A stretch of 27,712 nt of DNA from Candidatus Gastranaerophilales bacterium (GTDB lineage Bacteria; Cyanobacteriota; Vampirovibrionia; Gastranaerophilales; Gastranaerophilaceae), in assembly GCA_947632315.1 (NCBI GenBank), contig CANROV010000004.1, forward strand, positions 1-27,712, written 5' to 3'. Below the pieces are notes generated by a model, which saw only the letters and a program-made list of their open reading frames with translations, did not search any database and was not told the origin of the DNA. Of the stretch, positions 6,725-15,640 are shown piece by piece. Every line of letters begins with the position of its first letter. Position 1 is the stretch's first letter. A program made the position numbers and the translations under genes.

Positions 6725-7630
6725 TTACATATATTTATATTTATTTAAAACTTTTTCTGATATTGAACTAATAGCTTCATTCTCAATATCAAACCAATTT
6801 ATTTTTTTATTTGCATTAAACCAGCTTATTTGTCTTTTGGTATATCGTCTGGTATTTTGTTTTATTTGTTCTATTGCATCATTTAATTGAATTTGACCTT
6901 TAAAATACGGATAAAATTCTTGGTAGCCTATTGTGTTTAATAAAATTTTATTTTCTCCGAATTCCTTAAATAATGCTTCCGCTTCTTCAATTAATCCTGA
7001 ATTAACCATTATATCAACTCTTTGATTAACTCTGGTATATAAAAAATCTCTGTTTAATGAGTTTAATCCAATCCATAAAACGTCAAAGTTTGTTTCTTTT
7101 TTCTTTTGAGCTTTGCTCATGGGAATGTTAAGTGTCATACAAACTTCAAGCGCTCTTATAATCTTAACTCTGTTATTAAAATGTATTTTTTTTGCTGAAT
7201 TTTCATCTGAATTTAAAAGTAAATTATATAATTCTTCATTTGATTTTTTATCAAGCTCTTGTCTTAATTCTTTGTTAGGTGCTACTCTGGGTAAATCAAA
7301 ATCCTGAAGTAAAATTCTGTAATAAAGCCCTGTTCCGCCGGCTAATATTACGGTTTTACCTTCAGTCTGTATTTCTTTTATTATCCTTTGAGCTTCGTCA
7401 CAATAGTCTGCGGCAGTATATTCTTGCGATAAATCAACAATATCTATCATATGATGTTTTATTATTGACTGCTCTTTTTTAGAAGGTTTTGCCGTGCCTA
7501 TATCCATTCTTTTATATATCTGGCGTGAGTCAACAGAAATAATTTCTCCGTTTAGCTCTTTTGCCAAATTTATTGCTAATGCTGTTTTACCCGATGAACT
7601 CGGCCCTGTTATCGCTATTATTTTTTTCAT
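6725..7630 (-). CDS. miaA: tRNA dimethylallyltransferase
   Basis: MiaA transfers a dimethylallyl group to N6 of A37 in tRNAs that read codons starting with U. The 301-residue length is typical. It starts M-K-K-I-I-A-I-T-G-P-S-S-S-G-K-T, with the P-loop at residues 9-16. The signatures S-V-D-S-R-Q-I-Y-K, D-I-G-T-A-K-P, H-H-M-I-D, G-G-T-G-L-Y and I-G-Y-Q-E-F follow, and near the end come N-T-R-R-Y-T-K-R-Q and W-F. The start lies inside the upstream membrane protein gene: the two overlap by 44 bases in different frames, which suggests translational coupling. No clear ribosome site precedes the ATG. Confidence 0.96.
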   Translation of the reverse strand: MKKIIAITGPSSSGKTALAINLAKELNGEIISVDSRQIYKRMDIGTAKPSKKEQSIIKHHMIDIVDLSQEYTAADYCDEAQRIIKEIQTEGKTVILAGGTGLYYRILLQDFDLPRVAPNKELRQELDKKSNEELYNLLLNSDENSAKKIHFNNRVKIIRALEVCMTLNIPMSKAQKKKETNFDVLWIGLNSLNRDFLYTRVNQRVDIMVNSGLIEEAEALFKEFGENKILLNTIGYQEFYPYFKGQIQLNDAIEQIKQNTRRYTKRQISWFNANKKINWFDIENEAISSISEKVLNKYKYM

Positions 7631-8408
7631 TGTAAAAACAAAATACCAGTATTACATAATAATTAAAATATATTGCTAATAATATTGTTGATATTATAAA
7701 GAAAAATGAGTTTCCGCTAAAGGTATTAATTATACTTATAAATATATTTATTATAAATAAAATTCCGATTAAATATGCAGATTTGAAAATATTTAAAAAG
7801 AAAAATTTTATTGCAGAAAATAAAGCCGTGAAAGGATTTCTACCGCCCTTAAACATTACGGCTGCATATAAAACTCCGAAGAAGTCCATTACAAGTGAAA
7901 ATAAACCGATTAATAAAATAAAATAAATGTGATTCTTTAATAAACTTTTATATGCTGTTATGTCAGGATTTCGTATTAGAAAAGTTAACTCTTCAATAAT
8001 ATTAGAGGTCTTTGATATTATCAAATATCCTTTAAAAATTAATAAAGTTAATATGAAATAAAAAGTTAAATATAAAATTAAACCTGTAAAAACCTTAAAA
8101 AAGTTTTCTCCCGTTCCTTGGAAAAAAGTTTTTAAATTGTTTAAAGTTTTATTATATATGGCTTCTTCACTGTCCGTTTCATTATAGTTTATAACTGCAA
8201 GCTTGTTTATATGAAACCAGCCGGCAAAAAATACTACGGTTAGTAAAAATAAAGTGAAAATAATTAGTATTTTCAAATATATTCCGTTTCTTGCAGTCAA
8301 TAAGTTTCCGAAAAGACTCATTAATATTAACATATATAATAATAACGGCTGTATAAATATTAAATTGTTTTTTAGTATATTTAACGCTTTTTGTAATATG
8401 TTTTTCAT
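7587..8408 (-). CDS. Multi-pass membrane protein, function unknown
   Basis: The predicted product is 273 residues, dominated by hydrophobic segments; I count about six membrane helices, roughly at residues 18-38, 45-65, 105-130, 158-182, 210-228 and 234-258. The loop with N-Y-N-E-T-D-S-E-E (about residues 75-83) is the most polar part. No catalytic motif is visible. Its 3' end overlaps miaA by 44 bases, so the two are co-transcribed. A perfect extended -10 lies only six bases before the ATG, so the transcript would be leaderless. The family is not recognised. Confidence 0.8.
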   Translation of the reverse strand: MKNILQKALNILKNNLIFIQPLLLYMLILMSLFGNLLTARNGIYLKILIIFTLFLLTVVFFAGWFHINKLAVINYNETDSEEAIYNKTLNNLKTFFQGTGENFFKVFTGLILYLTFYFILTLLIFKGYLIISKTSNIIEELTFLIRNPDITAYKSLLKNHIYFILLIGLFSLVMDFFGVLYAAVMFKGGRNPFTALFSAIKFFFLNIFKSAYLIGILFIINIFISIINTFSGNSFFFIISTILLAIYFNYYVILVFCFYNEKNNSDNRAEFIG

Positions 8409-8414
8409 TCCTGT

Positions 8415-8423
8415 ATTATAACA
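8415..8423 (-). promoter_or_regulatory. Extended -10 promoter giving a leaderless transcript
   Basis: On the minus strand, TGTTATAAT spans 8423 to 8415. With the usual seven-base distance, transcription would start at 8408, the A of the ATG of the membrane protein gene. No convincing -35 is seen, as is common for extended -10 promoters. Confidence 0.5.
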
Positions 8424-8459
8424 TATTTTTTATTTATAATCGGTAAAAAATTGTAATAT

Positions 8460-8489
8460 TTGTCAAAAAATATCTGTTTTTGGTAAAAT
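8460..8489 (+). promoter_or_regulatory. Sigma-70-type promoter of the glycosyltransferase-yidC-queA run
   Basis: TTGTCA at 8460-8465, an 18-base spacer, and TAAAAT at 8484-8489 preceded by TGG (extended -10). Predicted transcription start is near 8496, about 25 bases before the ATG at 8521. Confidence 0.45.
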
Positions 8490-8520
8490 TATTATAGTGG
8501 AGAGTGTAAAGTATAGGAAC

Positions 8521-9873
8521 ATGAAACAGAGAGTTGTTCTTTTATCTATAATATCATCGTTATTAGTGCTTGTTTACTTTTTTCAAAATAACATGAATAC
8601 GCCATGTGCATTTATAACAATTCTTGTTTTTATGGCAGTTTATACAGCATATATGCAAATTGCTTTTAAACACAGATTAAGAGTTGAAAAAAAACACCCC
8701 GTTGAAAAAAATTATAATTATACTCCTTATGTCAGTATATTTATTCCTGCACATAATGAAGCTTTAGTTATAGAAAAAACTATTGAAAATGTGTCGCAGA
8801 TTGATTATCCGTTTTTTGAAATTATTGTTATTGATGACAGAAGTACGGATAATACTCAGTATGTACTGGAAAAAACTTGCAAAAATTATAAAAATGTAAA
8901 ATATTTTACAAGAACAAAAAATTCATTCCCCGGCAAGTCGGCTGTTTTAAATGATGCATTAAAAATAGCAAAAGGCGAAGCTATTTTAGTATTAGACGCT
9001 GATGCCAGAGTGGAAAAAAGCTTCCTTAAAGAGTTGGTGCCGTTAATTGAACCTTACCAGGTAGGCGCAGTTCAAGCAAGAAAGGTTATTATAAACAGAG
9101 AACAAAATTTCCTTACCCGCTGCCAAGATAATGAAATGGCATTGGATACTCATTTCCAAGTCGGCAGAGACTCGGTAAAAGGTGCCGTAGAACTTAGAGG
9201 AAATGGTGAAATTATTAAAAGAGAAGCTCTGGAAAGCGTAGGGGGCTGGAATATTCATACAATAACTGATGACCTCGATTTATCTACAAGACTCCAAATT
9301 AAGGGGTGGGATATTAGATTCTGCTCTGATATATGTGTTTATGAAGAAGGCGTTCCGTCATATATCCCTCTCGTTAAGCAAAGAAGAAGATGGATAGAAG
9401 GCAGCATTAGAAGATATCTTGAACATTTCTATGACGTCATTACTTCAAAAGATATTTCTATGCGTGTTGTACTTGATATGACCGCTTATATAACAGAATT
9501 TATACTTCCGGTTTGGATGGTGTCTGAGCTGTTATTTCAATCATATCGCTATATAAAGGATGATTATAATTGGATAATGTCATCAATGGCGCTTTCGGTT
9601 ATTATGTGCGGATTCTTTATTGTTGCTCTTTATTACAGTTTAAGTAAATATGTAAAATTAAAACCGGTTCAAAATCTTTTTCAATCAATAGCAACGTCAA
9701 TATATATGATAGTATTATGGTTTCCGATTGCCATTTTTATAATATTTAAAATAATTTTTATGGCTAATAATATGGATTGGAGTAAAACAGCTCATGGCAA
9801 TACACAATTTGTAAAAATATTTGATACGGATGAAAAAAAAGAAATTGAAGCCGAACAATTAACTAAGGTTTAA
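8521..9873 (+). CDS. Family 2 processive-type membrane glycosyltransferase
   Basis: The predicted product is 450 residues, laid out like the cellulose/hyaluronan/poly-N-acetylglucosamine synthases. Two N-terminal membrane helices (about residues 4-21 and 28-44) precede a cytoplasmic catalytic domain with A-H-N-E, D105-D106, the metal-binding D159-A-D161, the T-D-D-L-D acid region at 249-253 and Q287-R-R-R-W291. Three or four C-terminal helices follow (about residues 315-430). It should add sugar units from a nucleotide sugar to a growing polymer or lipid; the sugar is unknown. I chose the ATG at 8521, with AGG just upstream. An in-frame GTG at 8497 would add eight residues but sits directly on the predicted transcription start. 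yidC follows after 18 bases. Confidence 0.88.
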   Translation: MKQRVVLLSIISSLLVLVYFFQNNMNTPCAFITILVFMAVYTAYMQIAFKHRLRVEKKHPVEKNYNYTPYVSIFIPAHNEALVIEKTIENVSQIDYPFFEIIVIDDRSTDNTQYVLEKTCKNYKNVKYFTRTKNSFPGKSAVLNDALKIAKGEAILVLDADARVEKSFLKELVPLIEPYQVGAVQARKVIINREQNFLTRCQDNEMALDTHFQVGRDSVKGAVELRGNGEIIKREALESVGGWNIHTITDDLDLSTRLQIKGWDIRFCSDICVYEEGVPSYIPLVKQRRRWIEGSIRRYLEHFYDVITSKDISMRVVLDMTAYITEFILPVWMVSELLFQSYRYIKDDYNWIMSSMALSVIMCGFFIVALYYSLSKYVKLKPVQNLFQSIATSIYMIVLWFPIAIFIIFKIIFMANNMDWSKTAHGNTQFVKIFDTDEKKEIEAEQLTKV

Positions 9874-9891
9874 GAAGGGAGAAAATATAAA

Positions 9892-10998
9892 GTGGATTTT
9901 ACATTATTAACAGTAGAATTATTAAAAGTATTAAATAATATAACGGGTAGTTACGGGCTTGCAATTATAGCGCTTACTATTCTGGTAAGGCTCTGTTTAT
10001 GGCCTCTTGGGGTATCTCAACAGCGTTCAATGAAAGCTATGCAGGTTCTTCAGCCTAAAATGAAATTAATACAGGAAAGATATAAAAATGACCCTCAAAT
10101 GGCTCAAAAGAAAATGATGGAGTTCTATAAAGAACATAAATTTAATCCTATGGCAGGTTGTTTGCCTTTATTAATTCAAATGCCCGTATTTATTTTATTA
10201 TATACTGCGTTAATCAGCCCTCAATTTATTCAGGAAGCAGGTAATTCCCATTTCTTATTTATTAACAGACTTGATACTACACTAAGAGGCAGTGCGGGAA
10301 ACTCTTATGACGGTTTATTCAGTGTCTCAAACGGTGATAAATTTATTGTTTATAAAAAAGTTAAGGTTCAGCTTGGGGATGAAATTTTGGAAAATGTTAA
10401 AATTAATTCCAAAAATGCAGTTAAAATTCAAGGTGATGTTGTACCCGGGCAAACTGTTGATTTAAAAATAAATCTTGATGATGTTGATTTAAAATACAGT
10501 CAGTTAGAAAAGGTAACTTCTGCTGATATTGAAATCCAAAATATTAAAACAAGAGAAGTTGAAAATGTTAAATTTGAAAAACGTGATAATATTCTTGCTG
10601 CGTCAATACCTACAAACAGTCCGCAAAATCAGTTCCATTATGATGTTTTAATATTAATACTTCTGTTTGCCGGCACAATGCTTCTGTCACAAAAAATAAT
10701 GATGGCATCAAATAAAAATATGAATCAAGATCCGATGCAGGCACAAATGCAAAAGATGATGGGTACAATGATGCCGATTATGATTATATTTATGTTTGTT
10801 ATTGCGCCAATACCTGCCGGGGTTTTGTTATATTTGGTTGTTAGTAATGTAATTCAAATAGTTCAAACATATGTTATTAATAAACAAATGGAAGCTGAAG
10901 ATAAAGCAAAAAGTTTAAACAGTTCAACGGTTGACTTAAATAATGCAAAAACAATCTCTCCGATTGAAACAAAAACTATAGAAAAAGATAAAAAATAA
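9892..10998 (+). CDS. yidC: Membrane protein insertase YidC/Oxa1 family
   Basis: YidC inserts and folds membrane proteins alone or with SecYEG. The predicted product is 368 residues, starting at a GTG with AAGGGAG about nine bases upstream. The first helix region contains I-I-A-L-T-I-L-V-R, with the conserved hydrophilic-groove arginine. The helical hairpin L-Q-P-K-M-K-L-I-Q-E-R-Y follows, then N-P-M-A-G-C-L-P-L-L-I-Q-M-P. After the second helix comes an insertion of about 130 residues (about 118-250) rich in beta-type sequence, before the last helices and a charged tail. Cyanobacterial YidC proteins carry a comparable insertion, while Gram-positive ones do not. The stop and the next start overlap as TAATG. 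Confidence 0.93.
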   Translation: MDFTLLTVELLKVLNNITGSYGLAIIALTILVRLCLWPLGVSQQRSMKAMQVLQPKMKLIQERYKNDPQMAQKKMMEFYKEHKFNPMAGCLPLLIQMPVFILLYTALISPQFIQEAGNSHFLFINRLDTTLRGSAGNSYDGLFSVSNGDKFIVYKKVKVQLGDEILENVKINSKNAVKIQGDVVPGQTVDLKINLDDVDLKYSQLEKVTSADIEIQNIKTREVENVKFEKRDNILAASIPTNSPQNQFHYDVLILILLFAGTMLLSQKIMMASNKNMNQDPMQAQMQKMMGTMMPIMIIFMFVIAPIPAGVLLYLVVSNVIQIVQTYVINKQMEAEDKAKSLNSSTVDLNNAKTISPIETKTIEKDKK

Positions 10999-12035
10999 TG
11001 CTTCTTGAAGAATTCAATTATAATCTGCCGGAAGAGTTAATTGCTCAATTTCCGGCACAAAAAAGAGAGTTATCAAAAATGCTTGTGCTTGACAGAAAAA
11101 ATAAAACATTTGAACACAAGCATTTCTTTGATATTACTGATTACTTAACAAAGAATGATTTACTTGTTTTAAATAATACAAAAGTAATACCTGCAAGACT
11201 TTATGCACTAAAGGATACTGGAGCTTTAATCGAGATATTTCTTGTAAGAGAAACAGAAAAAAATATTTGGATTGCACTTATAAAGCCTTCTAAAAGAGTA
11301 AACACAGGACTTATTCTTAAAGTATCCGATGAATTAAGTATTGAAATTTTAGAAAAAGATGATGATAAATGGAAGGTAAAACTTTTATATTCGGGAAATA
11401 TATTTGAAATACTTGATAGAGTAGGGAATATTCCGCTTCCGCCTTATATAGAAAGAAAACTTACCGCAGAACAATATAAATCACTTGATTTTGAACGTTA
11501 TCAAACAGTATATGCTCAAAAGGAAGGAGCAGTTGCTGCTCCTACTGCAGGACTGCATTTTACTTCCGAAATACTTGATAAACTAAATAAACAAGGAACA
11601 GAACATTGTTTTGTTACTTTGAATGTAGGTTTGGGAACTTTTAAGCCCGTTAAATGCGAGAATATTCTTAATCATAAAATGGATTCGGAAACTTTTGAAA
11701 TAACTGAAGAATCAGCTGAAAAAATAAATAAAGCAAAAGCCGAAGGGAAAAATATTGTTGCGGTTGGTACTACTACCGTACGTACGCTTGAAACGGTTAT
11801 GAATAAGTACGGAAAAATTATACCTGTTAATGACCACAGTGAGCTTTTTATTTATCCGGGGTATCAATTTAGAATTATTGATAAGCTTATTACTAATTTT
11901 CATCTTCCAAAATCAACACTTTTAATGCTGGTAAGTGCATTTGCCTCAAAAGAATATATCTTTAATGCTTATGAGATTGCAATAAAAAATCAATATAGAT
12001 TTTACAGTTACGGTGATTGTATGTTTATAAGGTAA
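10998..12035 (+). CDS. queA: S-adenosylmethionine:tRNA ribosyltransferase-isomerase
   Basis: QueA makes epoxyqueuosine at position 34 of tRNAs with GUN anticodons by moving the ribosyl group of S-adenosylmethionine onto the modified base. The 345-residue length matches the family. Signatures: F-N-Y-N-L-P-E-E-L-I-A-Q-F-P at the start, L-V-L-N-N-T-K-V-I-P-A-R, A-A-P-T-A-G-L-H-F-T, V-G-L-G-T-F-K-P-V, V-G-T-T-T-V-R-T-L-E and N-F-H-L-P-K-S-T-L-L-M-L near the end. The start codon overlaps the yidC stop by one base, implying coupled translation. The membrane protein gene follows after four bases. Confidence 0.97.
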   Translation: MLLEEFNYNLPEELIAQFPAQKRELSKMLVLDRKNKTFEHKHFFDITDYLTKNDLLVLNNTKVIPARLYALKDTGALIEIFLVRETEKNIWIALIKPSKRVNTGLILKVSDELSIEILEKDDDKWKVKLLYSGNIFEILDRVGNIPLPPYIERKLTAEQYKSLDFERYQTVYAQKEGAVAAPTAGLHFTSEILDKLNKQGTEHCFVTLNVGLGTFKPVKCENILNHKMDSETFEITEESAEKINKAKAEGKNIVAVGTTTVRTLETVMNKYGKIIPVNDHSELFIYPGYQFRIIDKLITNFHLPKSTLLMLVSAFASKEYIFNAYEIAIKNQYRFYSYGDCMFIR

Positions 12036-12039
12036 TTTT

Positions 12040-14088
12040 ATGTTTTTTGTTTCAATATTACTTATTTTATTTTCTTCATACCTGTTAACCGGTATAGTTT
12101 GCAAAAAAAAATCCAAAGCTTGTGGTTTTTTGTATTTATTGCTTATTGCGTTTTCTCAAGTTGTTTTATCCTTTGAATGTTTATCTTTATTAAAAGCAAT
12201 TTCAAAAAATAATTTTTTAATATGTAATATTATTTTTGTTGTTATTTCATCAGTATTATTTATTAAAACGGGAATGAATTTTTATAAGCCTGATATTGAA
12301 AAAAGAAAAATTATATTCGTGCTGAAACGAGATAAATTTTTATTTGTTTTGGCGGAATGTTTTATAATATTTTTAATTCTCCAATTAATAACAGTGATGT
12401 TATTTCCTGTAACGTTTGGTGATGCACTTGCTTATTATTTCCCCAGATGCACCGAATGGATTCAAGAAGGTTCTATAAATCATTTTATTACAGCTGATAC
12501 AAGAAAATTAATAATGCCGGTTAATATGGAATTTCTATATACTTGGAAACTCCTTTTTACCAAAACTGAAGCAGGAATGGGCGTTTTTCCATATATCGGT
12601 TTTATTACGCTTATATATGTGCTTTATAACTTGCTTAAAGAACTTAATTTTTCTGTACGGCATAGATTATGGGTAATATTTGTTGTTTCATCTTTTCCTT
12701 TAGTTATTGTTGAAATGTACACACCTTGTGCTGATTTGTTTATTGCGGCATTAATATTAGCAGGGATTTATTTATATTTAAAGTCATTAAAATATGACGT
12801 AAAAATTCCGTTATATTTTTCTTCATTAGCTTTTTCACTTGCTATTGGTACTAAAACAACTGCTATTATTGCTATTCCTTCTTTATTATTTATACTCTCC
12901 GGTATTACTCTAAAATATAGAAGCAAAAATATTAAGCCTTACTTAGTGAGTTATATTTTATTTTTTATAGTTAATTTTATAATTTTTTCATTATATAATT
13001 ATGTTTTAAATTTTATTCAGTATATGAATTTCTTTTCATCAGCGGAACAATTGGAAATACATAAGTTCCGAGGAGGTTTTAAAGGATATATAAGCAATTT
13101 AATAAAATACTGCTTTGTTATATTTGATATGTCAGGAGTTAAGGATATTGTAGGATATAATAAATTTATAACACAATGTCAGGAAGGCTTTTTAAAATTT
13201 CTTGGAATCGGAATAAATGATTATACTTCCGCTTATTTTAGGGGAAATTTCTTTTTCAATCAAACAGTCGGAATTCTTGATTCATTAATGGGTATAATCG
13301 GTTTATTTGTATTTTTGCCGTCTTTAATTAAATCTGTTATAGGAATAATAAAACATAAATCTGTTCAAAAGTTTTTTATCGGATTATTTGGAATTAGTTT
13401 AATAATTAATATTCTTATATTTTCCGGAGTAATGGTATTTTCAGGATATAATATGCGTTATATCATTACATTTATAATAATATCAATTCCGATATGTGTT
13501 TATTCATATATTCCAAAAAAGACTTTATTAAAATTGATTATAACAATACTTATAAGTCTGTCGATGATAATAACGGCACATCAGAAGCCTATGTCGTTAT
13601 TGTTTTCTTATGTAACATATCACATTAAATATCCTGCTTCGGAATTCAAAATAAATTCTATTGATGATGAGATGAATATTTATAAATTTTTTAAAACAAA
13701 AGATAAAGCAAATATAGCGTTAATATTAGATTCGGTAAGAACCCCGGCTTTTTATATTGAACAGCTTCGTCTTCACGGATTTAAAATTGATGAAATTTTA
13801 CTTGAAAATATTGAAACTTATGACTTATCTAAATATGATTATATAGTTATAAATAAATCTGTTGTTAATTCTACATATATAGTTAATTTTGAAAAAAGAA
13901 TTAACAATCCGGGAAATTTTGTAAGTAAATGTAAATATTTAGATTACGAAAAAAAAGAAATAACTCAAACCGAACAAAATAAACCGGCATCCGTGAAATG
14001 CCAAATTCCCTATGAATATTTTACAATGCAGGGATTTATACCTGAAAAGTCCTTTAATGATAAATCATATTGGATTATAAAAAAATGA
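12040..14088 (+). CDS. GT-C-type membrane glycosyltransferase candidate
   Basis: The predicted product is 682 residues with about 12 hydrophobic segments over the first 520 residues, followed by a soluble C-terminal part of about 160 residues. In the first large extracytoplasmic loop it has G-D128-A-L-A-Y-Y-F-P-R, which fits the loop-1 acidic residue of polyprenyl-phosphate-sugar-dependent (GT39/GT83, ArnT-like) enzymes. W-I-Q-E-G-S-I follows, matching the usual G-x-x-x pattern after it. If correct, it moves a sugar from a lipid carrier to an acceptor outside the membrane. The acceptor is unknown, and the call rests on layout plus one motif. AAGG lies eight bases before the ATG, four bases after queA. 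A terminator follows the gene. Confidence 0.65.
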   Translation: MFFVSILLILFSSYLLTGIVCKKKSKACGFLYLLLIAFSQVVLSFECLSLLKAISKNNFLICNIIFVVISSVLFIKTGMNFYKPDIEKRKIIFVLKRDKFLFVLAECFIIFLILQLITVMLFPVTFGDALAYYFPRCTEWIQEGSINHFITADTRKLIMPVNMEFLYTWKLLFTKTEAGMGVFPYIGFITLIYVLYNLLKELNFSVRHRLWVIFVVSSFPLVIVEMYTPCADLFIAALILAGIYLYLKSLKYDVKIPLYFSSLAFSLAIGTKTTAIIAIPSLLFILSGITLKYRSKNIKPYLVSYILFFIVNFIIFSLYNYVLNFIQYMNFFSSAEQLEIHKFRGGFKGYISNLIKYCFVIFDMSGVKDIVGYNKFITQCQEGFLKFLGIGINDYTSAYFRGNFFFNQTVGILDSLMGIIGLFVFLPSLIKSVIGIIKHKSVQKFFIGLFGISLIINILIFSGVMVFSGYNMRYIITFIIISIPICVYSYIPKKTLLKLIITILISLSMIITAHQKPMSLLFSYVTYHIKYPASEFKINSIDDEMNIYKFFKTKDKANIALILDSVRTPAFYIEQLRLHGFKIDEILLENIETYDLSKYDYIVINKSVVNSTYIVNFEKRINNPGNFVSKCKYLDYEKKEITQTEQNKPASVKCQIPYEYFTMQGFIPEKSFNDKSYWIIKK

Positions 14089-14096
14089 ATCAATAA

Positions 14097-14126
14097 AAAA
14101 TCTCATACATTAGTATGAAATTTTGT
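14097..14126 (+). terminator. Rho-independent terminator
   Basis: AAAATcTCATAC at 14097-14108 pairs with GTATGAaATTTT at 14113-14124 over the loop ATTA, with one C-A mismatch. The 3' arm ends in four T. It closes the glycosyltransferase-yidC-queA run. Confidence 0.6.
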
Positions 14127-14263
14127 TAAAAATGCTAAAGTTTAAGTTATAATAAGCCGATAGAGATATTATAAGATTTTGCATAAAATCATAATCTAAA
14201 ATATAATGGTAAATATAAGGTAATCGGAAATTAGTCTTATTATAAAGACACATGAGGGTAATA
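14123..14263 (+). promoter_or_regulatory. Promoter and structured leader of the HD-GYP gene
   Basis: TTGTTA at 14123-14128 and TATAAT at 14148-14153 are separated by 19 bases, a long but usable spacing. Transcription would start near 14160, leaving a leader of about 100 bases. It contains two small perfect hairpins: GATTTT-gcat-AAAATC at 14175-14190 and GTCTT-attata-AAGAC at 14234-14249. The second lies just before the GAGGG ribosome site. No known riboswitch is recognised. Confidence 0.4.
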
Positions 14264-15637
14264 ATGACAGATAGGAAAAGAGAAAATAAAAATGTTTCAG
14301 TGTTTGCACGGAGTAAAATGTCACTTGAATCAGACCCGTTAGAAGAAATATTCGCACTTAATTTGGGCGATTTTATATCGGAACATTTAATTTCTGATGA
14401 ACTGGTACAAAAAATCAGCAGAACTTCTGTTGATAAAACTGAAAGTATCAAAAATCAATTAAAAGAATTAATATCAATATATTCAATAGATAATACATTA
14501 AAAATATTGGGCTTTAGCAGTAAAGAAGACTATATTATATATAATGCAATAGCAAAAACAATAAAACAAATGCTTAATGTTGATGCGTGCCACATATTTT
14601 TGTCAAAAAATAATGCTATGGGACATTATGCAACAAAAAATGATTTGATACTTGCAGGTTCTTCTTTAAATTTTCATGATGATATTTATAAAGTATCTAT
14701 AGGCTATCGTTTATCTGATTGCAGTTACGTTTCTAAATCTTTTAATAACAGTGAAGAAATAGAAGTAAAAAACTGTGATGAAGATAAAGATTTTAAAGCT
14801 GTTTTATTATTAGGTGAATCAAAAGTAAAATATTATTTCGCTGTTCCTATGTATAACAATATGGAGAAGGTCGGAGTAATAGTTGTTCAGAATTATTCAA
14901 AGAAAAAACTTAATAAAGCATTTAAAGAATTATTAACAGTAACTGCAAGGCTTTTTGCTACATCCATGTCGTTAGAAAAGCATACGGAAGAAACAGCCGA
15001 AATGATAGAACAGGATAATGTTAATGTTTCGCAATTACAAAATAAAAGAGCTGAATTAACCGCATTAATCGGTGATTTGAGCAGTGAACAACAGTGGTTT
15101 GTTGAAAATCTTGCTAAAGCGGTTGATGCAAAAAGTAATTTAAAAGTTAATCATTCGCATGAAGTTGCGGATTTGGCTCGTGAAATATCTACTAAAGTTG
15201 GATTGAATGAAAAAACAAAAGACCTGATTTATTATGCGGCTCTTTTAAGAAATATAGGTAAAATAACTTTGCCTGAAGAAATATTTAATAAAAAAGAAAA
15301 GCTTTCTGAAGAAGATTGGGAAAAACTTCAAAATCATCCTAATGTTGGAGTAAGTATATTAATGAGTATTAATTTCTTGGCTGATGTTGTTCCTTATATT
15401 AATTATCATAAAGAACGCTGGGATGGGAAAGGTGAACCTGAAGGTTTAAAAGGTTACAGTATTCCTTTAGGCTCCAGAATAATAGCACTTGCTGATGCTT
15501 TTTCGGCTATGACTTCAAAACAATCTTACAGAGAAGCTCTTTCTGTTGATAAAGCTATTGAAGTTATTAAATCAGAGTCAGGTTCTAAATGGGACCCTGA
15601 ATTAGTTAATGTATTGGTTAATTTAAAAAGCAGATAA
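14264..15637 (+). CDS. GAF and degenerate HD-GYP domain protein
   Basis: The predicted product is 457 residues from the ATG at 14264, chosen because GAGGGT sits five bases upstream; an ATG at 14252 would add four residues. A GAF-like sensor domain spans about residues 90-225. A helical linker follows, then an HD-GYP domain (about 275-455), the class that cleaves cyclic di-GMP. H297 and H358 (Q-N-H-P) are kept. The central dyad of A-L-L-H-D-I-G-K, however, reads A-L-L-R329-N330-I-G-K. The H-H-E-x-x-D-G-x-G-Y-P signature is H382-K383-E-R-W-D-G-K-G-E-P, and the second Asp of A-D-x-x-D-A is Ser. Two adjacent metal ligands are therefore gone, and catalysis is unlikely. It may bind the nucleotide or a partner instead. 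Confidence 0.88.
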   Translation: MTDRKRENKNVSVFARSKMSLESDPLEEIFALNLGDFISEHLISDELVQKISRTSVDKTESIKNQLKELISIYSIDNTLKILGFSSKEDYIIYNAIAKTIKQMLNVDACHIFLSKNNAMGHYATKNDLILAGSSLNFHDDIYKVSIGYRLSDCSYVSKSFNNSEEIEVKNCDEDKDFKAVLLLGESKVKYYFAVPMYNNMEKVGVIVVQNYSKKKLNKAFKELLTVTARLFATSMSLEKHTEETAEMIEQDNVNVSQLQNKRAELTALIGDLSSEQQWFVENLAKAVDAKSNLKVNHSHEVADLAREISTKVGLNEKTKDLIYYAALLRNIGKITLPEEIFNKKEKLSEEDWEKLQNHPNVGVSILMSINFLADVVPYINYHKERWDGKGEPEGLKGYSIPLGSRIIALADAFSAMTSKQSYREALSVDKAIEVIKSESGSKWDPELVNVLVNLKSR

Positions 15638-15640
15638 TTG

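Noticed and set aside
14110..14451. Minus-strand frame of 113 codons
   Set aside because: It is the shadow of the HD-GYP gene start and its leader, and it overlaps a promoter and a terminator.
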